NCBI GenBank assembly: GCA_029204225.1
Contig: CM055094.1
Location: forward strand, 9,657,234 to 9,721,233
Length of the DNA: 64,000 bases
Reading direction: 5' to 3'
DNA from: Diphasiastrum complanatum
Lineage: Eukaryota; Streptophyta; Lycopodiopsida; Lycopodiales; Lycopodiaceae
Positions within the stretch are counted from its first letter, which is position 1, and every line of letters begins with the position of its first letter. Shown one piece after another: positions 1 to 9,713 of the stretch. The position numbers and the translations under genes are program-made. Under the pieces are notes generated by a model, which saw only the letters and a list, made by a program, of their open reading frames with translations, was not told where the DNA came from and ran no database searches.

Positions 1-8
1 AGACGATT

Positions 9-267
9 TTGTTGACGTCTTTAGATGCATATTCGACTTTTATAGAGGTGGTTACGCCCGAGGAGGTGCGTAACCACCCATCGTATAGGACACCTGAGGC
101 CGAGTCTAGATCAGCTAGGACTAAAAGGTTGAGGTGTAAATACTATGCGAAGAGGAGGTTTTTAGGTAGAGGTGGTCCACCAGCACACTGTGTTACGCCT
201 GAGGAGGTGCGTAATCACCCGTCATATAGGACTCCAGAGGCAGAGTCTAGATCAGCTAGAGCTAGAT
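9..267 (+). pseudogene. Helitron protein N-terminal repeat region (left copy, fragment)
   Basis: The reading frame holds two copies of a roughly 55-residue-spaced motif of the form VTPEEVRNHPSYRTPEAESR followed by SAR and a run rich in Arg/Lys with Tyr. The same motif occurs four times in the minus-strand copy at 9560-10414. The Arg-rich character suggests DNA or RNA binding or nuclear targeting; that is inference. The frame is interrupted at about 268 by a stop and then by an inserted LTR-like sequence (280-1099). After that insert the Helitron N-terminal domain resumes at about 1100. Confidence 0.7.
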
Positions 268-279
268 GACAGGGGCGTA

Positions 280-1099
280 TGTGCGTTCGAAAATTCTCTC
301 GTAGTATAGCCCTTTTGCCTGTCAACAAAAGTTAGATCACTGGATAGGTGCCTAACTATGCATAGATGCTACTTTTAGTTAATTTCCTACTTTCCCCCTT
401 AACTCTACTCACCACTATACTACTCTTTAACTCTATTCCTCTACACTAACATTCATCATAGTTTTGGTTGAAGAGAAGGAATGGAGAAGAAGAGATTGAG
501 AAGAGAAGAGAAAGAGAGAGATAGAAAGTGAGGGTGGAGGTTAGCTCAAATGCTCCTTATGCTTGCTAATGAAAAACATTCACTATGGCAAACAAATAAC
601 ATGGAAATAGAAAGCAATGGAAAACACAATCAAAAGCAATAGCAAGTAGTGAATAGCAAATGAGGATGCTTCTCTTCCAAAAATGGTAGAGTTTCCTCCC
701 TCTCATTAAGCATGGAAATAGTGTACAAATGGTGTCTTTTTATAAAATGGGGAAAGCCTTCCCCCTCAATCTTATTGGCTAATATTCACAATAATCCTAT
801 CCATTCATCTTGCACCCAACTTGATCCAAGGGTCTACAAAAAGTACATTAGAAATCACAAGATTCATGTGAGTCCCAATTTGGACCCAACTCTATAAAGT
901 GATCTCTAAGTTTAAAAATGACATTGGGCCTCTAGTTTTATTCTAATTACAAGGCCCAAGTCAAGTTTATTTTATTTACAACTTCAATTGCATGCTCATT
1001 GGGCCATGCGCTTATACACGCAAGATGTCATGCCCTCACAACACATTTTATTGGAGGATTTTATTTATTTAGACTTTGTTGGGAATACCCCTAACAACA
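280..1099 (-). mobile_element. Probable solo LTR inserted in the left Helitron arm
   Basis: The right arm reads straight from the SRSAR-coding repeat to the next domain. The left arm is split at this point by about 820 bp that is absent from the right arm. On the minus strand the insert begins TGTTGTTAGGGGTATTCCC and ends GAACGCACA, so it has LTR-like TG...CA ends. It contains a TATA-like TTTTATAAAAAG at about 736-747 (read on minus) and no coding potential. Flanks share only TA, so no convincing 4-6 bp target duplication is seen. It could also be another non-autonomous element. Confidence 0.5.
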
Positions 1100-1129
1100 T
1101 AGATTTCAGACGAAGAGGAGAGCTCTAGA

Positions 1130-1663
1130 TAGGGTTGTAGGTTATTTGAGGTGGGCAGATTGCCCCTGACTCCAACCCATCATGATTTGAGACGGATGGA
1201 GTTTGCATGTGGTTGTTGTTCGGCCTTGTAATGGAAAGCAAAAAGGAATAGTTGTTTCTGTTGCATGAAAGGCAAGGTGCATTTGCCTTTGATGCCATCA
1301 CCGCCTTCTGAGCTATTTCGTTTGTATACGTCCTCCGATGACTCGAGAGCTCATTTTAGGAAGAACATTCGGGGTTACAATAACTCATTGGAATTCACAT
1401 CTCTTGGGGTGAATTTGGATAGATCCATCTCCAACTCCGTGGGCGGCGCATACACGTTTCGAGTGTCTGGGCGGTTGTACCATCACATTGGTGGTTTGTT
1501 GCCATCAGATAGGCCTTCCTTTTCGAAGATTTATTTCATGGATGGTGATGATTTGTAGATGGATCAGAGATTGCCTCTGAACCCCGAGCTTAGGCGTGAT
1601 GTTCTCTCTGTCTTGCAGAGCATGATGGTGGATGTGAGTCCATTTGCGCAACGTTTTAAGAAC
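1130..1663 (+). pseudogene. Helitron helicase-like N-terminal domain (left copy)
   Basis: The translation shows the plant Helitron N-terminal domain: a Cys cluster (CGCC...CFCCMKGKV), LPLMPSPPSELFRLYTS, FRKNIRGYNNSLEFTSLGV, and a GGAYTFRVSGRLYHHIGGLLP block followed by PSFSKIYFMD. A TAG stop follows MDGDDL at about 1555-1557 and an ATG-containing frame continues with the expected MDQRLPLNPELRRDVL. The same TAG is present in the right arm, so it predates the inversion or was in the source copy. A second stop replaces a residue after CGCCSAL. The copy is therefore not translatable as one protein. Confidence 0.85.
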
Positions 1664-2608
1664 GTTGCGCGGACCCGTCGAATCAACATGCAGATGACCC
1701 CTACCATTGGTCACATGTACTTTGTACACCCCTCCGAAGGGGAGAGGTTCTATATGCGAGTTCTTTTGGCTCATGTCAGAGGTGCAACCAGCTTTGAGGA
1801 CTTGCGCATGGTTGATGGTGAGTTGTTTCAGTCATTCAGAGATGCTTGCAGACACAGACTTTTGATAAATGACACGAATGAGTGGAGTTGCTGCTTGCGC
1901 AAGGCAGTGTCATGGGGCACTCCATCGCAGCTTCGTCTCATGTTCGTTGTGCTTCTTTTGACATGTGTCCCTTCCGACCCATTGGAGCTCTGGAGGAGCA
2001 TAGAGCCACATTTAGCTGAGGATTATGCGCACGAGTTAGGACAGCCAATAACGTGCGAGACCATTTTTGTGAGTCAGGTTTTGGTAGACAGCGCTATTCT
2101 TGATGTGGAGTTGCACATGCAGACAGTTGGAAAGTCGTTGGTGAATTTTGGGTTTAGGGTCCCCGATGCCAATTTTGGTTCATCTCCATTGTTTTGCGAG
2201 GAGATGTTTGTCGACGAGAACCCTTTAGAGGTTGAAGTTGACATCGAGAGATTGAACGTGGATCAGCGAAAGATTTTCGACCGTGTAGTACATGAGCATG
2301 TTGTTTGGAGAGTGGGTGGAATGTTTTTTGTAGATGGTCCAGGTGATACAAGCAAGACTCACCTTTATAGTGTCATGTTGTCGTACATGCGTGCACAAGG
2401 GTGGATAGCATTGGCAGTTGCATCGTGTGGAATTGCTGCATTGTTGATGAAATGTGGTAGGACCGCACACTCTCGGTTTAAAATTCCTCCAACGGAATTG
2501 AATGAGAGCTCGACATGCAACATTTCTAAGCAATATGCATTAGGTACGTTTTTTATGGCATGTGGACTGAGAGCTCGACATGCAACATTTCTAAGCAATC
2601 TGCATTAG
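1664..2608 (+). pseudogene. Helitron Rep/helicase protein, internally deleted (left copy)
   Basis: The frame from 1559 runs 349 codons but jumps from the end of the N-terminal domain (FAQRFKNVA) directly into RTRRINMQMTPTIGHMYF. That sequence lies after the Rep domain in the right copy, so about 1.7 kb including the HUH Rep nuclease is missing. The helicase part begins with VDIERLNVDQRKIFDRV and a P-loop that reads GPGDTSKT instead of the usual GPGGTGKT. The frame ends inside a 63-65 bp tandem duplication (2507-2569 and 2570-2634). Known role of the family: rolling-circle transposition by a Rep-helicase protein. This copy is inactive. Confidence 0.88.
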
Positions 2609-3705
2609 GTACGCTTTTGATGGCATGTCGATTGATCATTTGGGATGAGGCTCCCATGGCGCCTAAGTATGCTATAGAGTGCGTAGATCGATCTCTGCGA
2701 AATATATTGAGTATCGACGCTCCATTCGGAGGAGTTCCAGTTGTTTTCAGGGGTGAGTTTTGACAGATTCTACCAATGGTACCGCATGGAAGTCGGGCAC
2801 AGATTGTCAATGCTTCGATGAAGTGTTCGCATTTTTGGAAACACATGGAGGTGCATAAATTGACAAAGAACATGTGCGTCATGGGCATGGAGGGTGGCGA
2901 TAAGGATGAGCAGTTGAGATTTGCAGATTATCTGCTGAGTGTGGGAGATGGTCATGAGCCCACATTCGTGCATCGTGATTTGGACCTGATTTCCCTGCCG
3001 AAGGGCATGTGTGTAAGGACGCGTGATGTGGGCGAATTGAATTTATTCACATTTCCTGATGTTATGCGACATTTTAAGGATGTTGAGTTTTTGAGGAGTC
3101 GTGCAATATGGACCCCATTGAACAAAGATGTGGATGACATCAATGCGAGGGTTGTTGAGCAGCTTTCGGATGACGTTTTCACCTTTTATAGTGCCGATAG
3201 TATTGTTGAGTGTGAGGGCTATAATGTCCACCCTATAAAGTATTTGAACAGCCTGCAACCAAGTGGGTGTCCTCCACATAAGTTGGTGCTGAAGATTGGG
3301 ATGATTGTGATATTGTTACGATCGATAGCATCGCACAAGGGATTGTGCAATGGCACAAGATTGATCAGTGACCGGGAAAAATATAGAGAGTAGAGTCCTT
3401 ATTCCACGTATCTCTATAGTGCCAAGCGATTCGAACATATCGTTTGAATTGCAGAGGGTCTAGTTTCCGATCAGAGCAGCATTTGCCATGACAATAAACA
3501 AAGCACAGAGGCAAACTATGGACACGATTGGATTGTATTTGTCTCGGCCTGTGTTTAGTCATGGGCAACTGTATGTTGAACTTTCAAGAGTGCGAAATGC
3601 AGCAAGTCTTCATGTGCTGATTACTGACAAGGACAATTGATTTACGGATGTGGATGGAGTGGCGAGGTACACTCAAAACATTGTGTATTCAAAAGTGTTG
3701 TAGTA
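2560..3705 (+). pseudogene. Helitron Pif1-like helicase C-terminal half (left copy)
   Basis: After the tandem duplication the helicase continues with the Walker B segment LIIWDEAPMA, a VVFRGEF block, a stop TGA at about 2761-2763, and QILPMVPHGSR. Then come [31 protein letters not shown] and KGLCNGTRL, which are typical Pif1/Helitron motifs. After a frame change the tail is read at 3473-3705: RAAFAMTINKAQRQTMDTIG, SHGQLYVELSRVRNAASL and LITDKDN. At least three stops or frameshifts make it a pseudogene. Confidence 0.85.
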
Positions 3706-4214
3706 GTAAGTTTAAAGTGATGTTTATGGTTTATGGTTTCGAGATGCAAGGTACAATTAGAGTTAGAATTGGAGTTAGACTTAGCATTTGGGATGTAGGG
3801 TGAGTTAGAGTTAGAGTTGGAGTTAGATTTGGAGTTAGACGTAGCATTTGAGATGTAGGATAGAATTAGATTTGGAGAGAAAATCTATCAAATTTTGTAC
3901 ACAGAGAAGGTTGTGTACACATAGTTGTTTGGTGAGTAGATGTGGTGAGATAATGTAGTTGTTTTGTGAGTGGTCACCTTCAACTTCCTGCCGGCTTCAA
4001 CTTCATATTGCCTTCAACCTTGCTGCCTTGCTGCTAGGTACTATGGAGGTAATTGGTTATGTTAGTAATCTTGTTTCTGGTGAGTTGTTTGTCATATCAA
4101 ATATATGACTTTACATAGTTTGCAATTGTCAAATGCAGAGTTATCATATGTTGTTAAGATTATGTGTTGTTGTATGTACATATTTTTTTTCTGACATTCT
4201 TGGTGTTGTTGCAG
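3706..4214 (+). repeat. Non-coding Helitron tail with GTTAGA-rich simple repeats
   Basis: This stretch lies behind the helicase and is matched in the right arm (about 6006-6536). It contains runs of GTTAGAGTTGGAGTTAGA-like hexamer repeats (about 3758-3865) and then AT-rich sequence. It ends in a pyrimidine/T-rich stretch and GTTGTTGCAG that looks like a 3' splice acceptor right before the ATG at 4215. No ORF is recognised. Confidence 0.55.
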
Positions 4215-4541
4215 ATGTCGAAGATCTACATAAATCATAGGACTTTTGTGCGAGACCTGACAGAGTTATTTTGTTTTGGTAATGAGGTGTCTCGCAGCTC
4301 CAATTTGTGGTTGATGGAAGCCTATGCAGAGTTCTTATTCCAACAACAAAGGAGAAGATGTTTTATGCCAAGAGAATATCGATTCCTATTAGATGTAGAT
4401 ATGTTACTCAGGAATGTGGCATATATTTGGAGACATGTTAGTGTTGTTAGACTTAGTGACTTTGAGCCAATGTTAGATAACCTGGTATATGCGCAGGTAT
4501 TGGTTTCTGAATTATCAGAGGACATGATGTCTATTTCTTAA
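4215..4541 (+). CDS. Unidentified 108-aa ORF in the Helitron tail (left copy)
   Basis: The frame begins MSKIYINHRTFVRDLTEL and ends ELSEDMMSIS, giving 108 residues if the ATG directly after a GTTGCAG acceptor-like sequence is used. It holds a FLFQQQRRRCFMPREYRFLL segment and no motif I recognise. The same protein is encoded on the minus strand at 5677-6005 with one frameshift. Conservation in both arms shows it belongs to the repeated element. It may be a second gene of the element or a 3' exon of the helicase gene. Function unknown. Confidence 0.45.
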   Translation: MSKIYINHRTFVRDLTELFCFGNEVSRSSNLWLMEAYAEFLFQQQRRRCFMPREYRFLLDVDMLLRNVAYIWRHVSVVRLSDFEPMLDNLVYAQVLVSELSEDMMSIS

Positions 4542-4649
4542 AATATTGGAATATGAAATTGTTGCTGCTTAGTCTAGGTTTTTGTGATGAATGTTTTTCA
4601 AACCCGCACATTGAATACACGCACAGACACACAAACATACCCTAAACCG

Positions 4650-4800
4650 TGAAAGACTCGAATTTTTTCGAAGACTCAAATTTCTCTAGAGACTCAGTTT
4701 TTCGAAAGACTCGATTTTTTTTCCAAAGACTAGAATTTTTCCTAAGACTAAAATTTTTCCGAAAACTAGAATTTTTCCGAAGGCTCAAATTTTAGATATT
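4650..4800 (+). repeat. Degenerate short tandem repeat GACTCGAATTTTTC (left arm)
   Basis: About eight imperfect units of 17-20 bp of the form AAGACTCGAATTTTTTCC follow one another. The mirrored array lies at 5421-5585 in the right arm. Such arrays near the 3' end of Helitrons are known, but I cannot locate a clear CTRR terminus with a hairpin. Confidence 0.6.
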
Positions 4801-5040
4801 CGAGATGCGAGATGTGCGAGATCGGTTGTCATCCAAATCATGAACTAAGTGAACGAACCTCAACCGCACTATAAAGTATTGCTTACGGTCTGAACAAAGT
4901 GAACGAACCGCAAACCGCACTGTAAGGGTCTCTCCTACGACTACATACGGTCTGAACGAAGGCATCGGGACCGCATTTAGGCCGCATAAGGACCGCCATG
5001 TAAGGACCGCATTTAGGCCGCACAGGGACCACCACCACCT
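4800..5040 (+). repeat. Short-period repeats of CGGTCTGAAC / GGACCGCATTTAGGCCGCA
   Basis: Near the centre of the inverted repeat the left arm carries alternating copies of CGGTCTGAACRAAG-like and GGACCGCATTTAGGCCGCA-like units. These are mirrored at about 5165-5400. The arrangement can fold extensively because of the neighbouring opposite arm. The function is unknown and no ORF shows family similarity. Confidence 0.5.
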
Positions 5041-5065
5041 AGATAGAAAAATCAATGTCCGTCAG

Positions 5066-5141
5066 TAAAGAGTGCCCGTCGTTGACCGGCAATGGCGGCC
5101 GATCTAGGTGGCGGGCGATGATTTGGATATTCAATATGTCG
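5066..5141. other. Central spacer of the inverted repeat
   Basis: About 76 bp separates the two arms. The motif GTCGTTGAC and the motif CCGATCTAGGTGGCG each occur once in the spacer (about 5078-5112) and again just inside the right arm (about 5138-5174). The spacer thus looks like a partial direct duplication of the arm end rather than unrelated DNA. No ORF is visible. Confidence 0.7.
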
Positions 5142-5420
5142 TTGACGGACGTTGATTTTCCGATCTAGGTGGCGATGGTCCCTGTGCGGCCTAAATGTGG
5201 TCCTTACATGGCGGTTGGCAGTCCTTATACGGCCTAAAGGCGGTCCCGATGCCTTCGTTCAGATTGTATATAGCCATAGGCAAGACCCTTGCAGTGCGGT
5301 TTGCGGTTCATTCACTTTGTTCAGACCATAAGCAATACTTTACAGTGCGGTTGAGATTCGTTCACTTAGTTCATGATTTGGATGATGACCGATCTCGCAC
5401 ATCTCGCATCTTGAATATCT

Positions 5421-5585
5421 AAAATTCGAGTCTTTGGAAAAATTCGAGCCTTCAAAAATATTCTAGTTTTTGTAAAAATTTTAGTCTTATGAAAAATTCT
5501 AGTCTTTGGAAAAAAAATCGAGTCTTTTGAAAAACTCGAGTCTCTGAAGAAATTCGAGTCTTCGAAAAAATCCGAGTCTTTCACA
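5421..5585 (-). repeat. Degenerate short tandem repeat GACTCGAATTTTTC (right arm)
   Basis: This is the reverse-complement counterpart of the array at 4650-4800, with units such as AAATTCGAGTCTTTGG repeated imperfectly. Unit number and order roughly match the left arm, with small indels. Confidence 0.6.
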
Positions 5586-5676
5586 ATTTAGGGTATGTCT
5601 GTGTGTTTGTGCGTGTATTAAATGTATGGGTTTGAAAAACATTCATCACAAATACCTAGACTAATATTTCAATATT

Positions 5677-6005
5677 TTAAGAAATAGACATCATGTCATC
5701 TGATAATTCAGAAACCAATAACTGCGCATACACCAGGTTATCTAACATTGGCTCAAAGTCACTAAGTCTAACAACGCTAACATGTCTCCAAACATATGCC
5801 ACATTCTTGAGTAACATATATCTACATCTAATAGGAATCGATATTCTCTTGGCATAAAACATCTTCTCCTTTGTTGTTGGAATAAGAACTCTGCATAAGC
5901 TTCTATCAACCACAAAATGGAGCTGTGAGACACCTCATCACCAAAACAAAATAACTCTGTCAGGTCTCGCACAAAAGTCCTATGATCTATGTAGATCTTC
6001 GACAT
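5677..6005 (-). pseudogene. Unidentified 108-aa ORF in the Helitron tail (right copy, frameshifted)
   Basis: This is the minus-strand copy of the protein at 4215-4541. It starts MSKIYIDHRTFVRDLTEL and runs to YRFLLDVD, where a single-base shift moves it into another frame. The correct continuation, NVAYVWRHVSVVRLSDFEPM to DDMMSIS, is present in that second frame and ends at 5677. Identity to the left copy is high. The ATG is again preceded by a TTGTTGTAG acceptor-like sequence. Confidence 0.5.
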
Positions 6006-6536
6006 CTACAACAACACCAAGAATGTCAGAAAAAAAAAATGTACATACAACAACACATAATCTTAACAACATATGATAACTCTGCATTCGACAATTGCAA
6101 ACTATGTAAAGTCATATATTTGATATGACAAACAACTCACCAGAAACAACATTACTAACATAACCAATTACCTCCATAGTACCTAGCAGCAAGGCAGCAA
6201 GGTTGAAGTCAACATGAAGTTGAAGCCGGCAGAAAGTTGAAGGTGACCACTCACAAAACAACTACATTATCTCACCACATCTACTGGCCAAACAACTACA
6301 TGTACACAACCTTCTCCGTGTACAAAATTTGACAGATTTTCTCTCCAAATCTAACTCTAACTCTAGCTCTACCCTACATCCCAAATGCTAAGTCTAACTC
6401 CAAATCTAACTCCAACTCTAACTCTAACTCTACCCTACATCTCAAATGCTAAATCTAACTCCAATTCTAACTCTAATTATATCTTGCATCTCGAAACCAT
6501 AAACCATAAACATCACTTCAAACTTATTACTACAAC
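6006..6536 (-). other. Right-arm counterpart of the non-coding Helitron tail
   Basis: This is the reverse complement of about 3706-4214, including the TCTAACTC-type hexamer repeats at about 6345-6475. No coding sequence is seen. Confidence 0.5.
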
Positions 6537-7160
6537 ACTTTTGAATACACAATGTTTTGAGTGTACCTCGCCACTCCATCCACATCCGTAAATCAATTGT
6601 CCTTGTCAGTAATCAGCACATGAAGACTTGCTGCATTTCGCACTCTTGAAAGTTCAACATACAGTTGCCCATGACTAAACACAGGCCACGTGGAATAAGG
6701 ACTCTACTCCCTATATTTTTCCCAGTCACTGATCAATCTTGTGCCATTGCACAATCCCTTGTGCGATGCTATCGATCGTAACAACATCACAATCATCCCA
6801 ATCTTCAGCACCAACTTATGTGGAGGACACCCACTTGGTTGTAGGCTGTTCAAATACTCTCCGTCGACATGCCATCAAAAACGTACCTAATGCATATTGC
6901 TTAGAAATGTTGCATGTCGAGCTCTCATTCAATTCCGTTGGAGAAATTTTAGACCGAGAGTGTGCGGTCCTACCAGCTTTCATCAACAATGCAGCAATCC
7001 CACATGATGCAACTGCCAATGCTATCCACCTTTGTGCACGCACGTACGACAACATGACACTATAAAGGTGAGTCTTGCTTGTACCACCCAGACCATCTAC
7101 AAAAAACACTCCACCCACTCTTCGAATAACATGCTCATATCTGACTGAAACAACTCACCA
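6537..7160 (-). pseudogene. Helitron helicase region, internally deleted (right copy)
   Basis: Read on minus, the P-loop region GGVFFVDGLGGTSKTHLYSV is followed by WIALAVASCGIAALLMKAG and [20 protein letters not shown]. The sequence then jumps to [12 protein letters not shown], joining what in the left copy is 2639 to about 3235; roughly 600 bp including Walker B is missing. The extreme C-terminus (SHGQLYVELSRVRNAASL) is seen at about 6600-6690, after another deletion of about 140 bp. Upstream, about 450 bp between GELFQS and the helicase start is also missing. Confidence 0.85.
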
Positions 7161-7164
7161 TCAG

Positions 7165-8931
7165 TCATGCACAAGTCCTCAAAGCTGGTTGCACCTCTGA
7201 CATGAGCCAAAAGAACTCACATATAGAACCTCTCCCCTTCGGAGGGGTGTACAAAATACATGTGACCAATGGTAGGGTTCGTCTGCATGTTGATTCGACG
7301 GGTCCACCTATGCGTTCTCTGGTTATACCAATACTGTCTCGGCAAGTCCTGGTACAACAACTCTCGAGCCTCTGAATCACCACTTCTGTTCAGCTCAAAG
7401 AATGTTGTCAAAGTGGTACCTGAACACCCATCTACAACCTCCTCAAAATCCACTCCCTCACTGAAGTATACAAATTCTTGTCCAGTGAGATAAACGGCCA
7501 ACCGGGTCACCACGGGCTTATGAGCACCCATAGAAAGTCCCAACAATCACCAACATGACTCACTGGTTGAGAAGTATCGAGCATTAAGAAATTGTTCTAT
7601 CTCATCCACTTGTCCTGATGTCTGACAACCGCCCTCTACAGCCCTTGCCGTAATCATATCAGGTCCCTTGTACACGTACTTGTACAAACACTTCACACTA
7701 CGTATATGTACACATACCTCCATGTTCAAGTGGCACTGAAAATGTAGTGTCAACCACCTATTGTATGGTACAACCCACCTGTTATTTAACTCCACTTCAT
7801 GTGAATGCACCGTCACTTTGTTCTCCCTCCGCCTATATGAAACATACCCCTTCACCACCGATGTTTCATCAATGAATTTCCTTTGGTAGTTCTTCGAGCA
7901 CTTTCCATCCTTCATGCATGGTGCATTTGGAAAAGTTGTTTCACATGGGCCATGCATCATACATGTCCTCACTATCTCGTACAACTCCGGATCTTCCTCC
8001 TTCACAAGAACTTCTGCACACAAATACGATCGTAATCTCCAACCGTGATGGGTTTGCTCCGCTCCTCCAATATAATCAAAAGGTGGGCGTGAGGCAATCC
8101 TCTCTTCTGGAATTCCACGACATGCAGCGTCCCTATAATGTGCCCAAAAATACCATCGTTCTTCAGTAGGTCGATTAAATGCTGAAGCTTCATGCCAAAA
8201 CCCCTCGATACCAAATCAGGCCTATCTGCAGCTTTCTGCAAGAATTGCAACTCTCTCCTCACCTCCAACCAATTTGGGTTCGTCATCATCGTGATAAACA
8301 AATCGAGAGAACCCAACTCCCTAATGACAGCCATAGCATCTTGGTATTGTTGATGCATATGACGAGGTGAACCGATGTATGAAGATGGAAGCACTACCTA
8401 TGTTCCTATGTTGCTAGAAGAATGAGCTCCCATGGCAATACCACTACGAATTTCTATACGAAAATTATGCTGATTATTGTAGTAGTAATTCATGTTATTT
8501 TGCACCATCTTTGCCATCATGTCACATGCATGAGTCTTGCAGCAGCCTTCCACCTAGATGGATCGGTGAAACATGCTCTGCATGAACCTGTAAATGATAG
8601 CAGTAAAACTCTCGAACGGTGACAGCTCTGTGACTACCCTCTAAATGCTCTTCAAAAGCATCAGAAAGTGCATCGTTACGGATATCGTCATCGGCACGTG
8701 CGTCATCTCTGACATGCACATGTGGAATTTTCGGATACCTTCCATTGGTACCAAATGGAAATAATAGTATAAAATGCAATGCATCATATGACGAATGATG
8801 TTGTGTGATGAACTGCAAACCATCCTGAATGGAATGCAGTATGATGTCACGCATTCCGTCACTCGGTTCTCGTCTAAAGGCATAAGCACCGCAATCTCAT
8901 TGCTCGTGAGAGCATTGAATTGCCTGCTCAC
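7165..8931 (-). pseudogene. Helitron Rep (HUH endonuclease) domain (right copy)
   Basis: Overlapping minus-strand frames give the Rep region that the left arm lacks: YDALHFILLFPFGTNGRYP, QQYQDAMAV, DLFITMMTNPNW and then FQKRGLPHAHLLI. The HUH motif HAH is at about 8083-8091. Next come MHGPCETTFPNAPCMKDGKC with KNYQRKF, and CLYKYVYKGPDM, the expected position of the Rep tyrosine(s). The following frame reads LTGQEFVYFSEG to RINMQTNPTIGHMYFVHP. At least four frame changes and stops are needed, so it is inactive. In the family this domain nicks and rejoins the transposon strand. Confidence 0.88.
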
Positions 8932-9088
8932 TCTACTCTACGAAGAACCTGATACTATGCGGAGATGAATATCCTTTGTGACATTCTCCCGCATGATCCA
9001 TGCAACATTCTTAAAACGTTGCGCAAATGGACTCACATCCACATCATGCTTTGCAAGACAAAGAGAACATCACGCCTAAGCTCGGAGT

Positions 9089-9652
9089 TCAGAGATAATC
9101 TCTGATCCATCTACAAATCATCACCATCCATGAAATAAATCTTTGAAAAGGAAGGCCTATTTGATGGCAACAAACCACCAATGTAATGGTACAACCGCCC
9201 AGACACTCGAAACTATATGCACCACCTACGGAGTTGGAGATGGATCTATCCATATTCACCCCAAGAGATGCGAATGCCAATGAGTTATTGTAACCCCGAA
9301 TGTTCTTCCTAAAATGAGCTCCCAAGTCATCGGAGGATGTATACAAACGAAATAGCTCAGAAGGCGGTGATGGCATCAAAGGCAAACGCACCTTGCCTTT
9401 CATGCAACAGAAACGGCTATTCCTTTCTGCTTTACATCGCAAGGCCAAACAACAACCACATGCAAACTCCATCCGTCCCAAATCATGATGGGATGGAGTC
9501 AGGGGCAATCTGCCCATCCCAAATAATCTGCCAACCCTATCTAGAGCTCTCCTCTTTGCTTGAAATCTACACCCTTGTCGTCTAGCTCTAGTTGATCTAG
9601 ACTCTGCCTCTAGAGTCCTATATGGTAGGTGATTACGCACCTCCTCGGGCAT
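9089..9652 (-). pseudogene. Helitron helicase-like N-terminal domain with one N-terminal repeat (right copy)
   Basis: The 187-codon frame starts with one copy of the Arg-rich repeat (PEEVRNHLPYRTLEAESR). It continues with the Cys-containing block EFACGCCLALRCKAERNSRF and the LPLMPSPPSELFRLYTSSDD and FRKNIRGYNNSLAFASLGV motifs. A frame change after AYSFECLGG shifts the GLLP block out of frame. Unlike the left copy it is not split by the 820-bp insert, so it shows the original junction. Confidence 0.85.
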
Positions 9653-9713
9653 AACACAGCGTGCTGGTGGACACCCCTACCTAAAAACCTCCTCTTCACA
9701 TAATATCTACACC

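Larger units (their letters stand above)
1..5065 (+). repeat. Left arm of giant inverted repeat (Helitron copy, plus orientation)
   Basis: This arm is repeated in reverse complement at about 5142-10230. Matching anchors are ACACAAACATACCC near 4629-4642 with GGGTATGTCTGTGTGTTTGT at 5591-5610, and AAATCAACGTCCGTCAA read on the minus strand at 5142-5158 with the similar plus-strand sequence ending at 5065. Paired coordinates sum to about 10207-10233 near the centre. The arm contains Helitron protein remnants reading toward the centre, a 108-codon ORF, and degenerate short repeats next to the spacer. It runs off the left edge of the window. Differences between arms are large indels plus scattered substitutions. 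Confidence 0.9.

Noticed and set aside
280-1099. DNA transposon with TA target duplication instead of solo LTR
   Set aside because: The flanks do share TA, but the ends are not inverted repeats of each other, while TG...CA and a TATA-like box fit an LTR better. Left as probable only.
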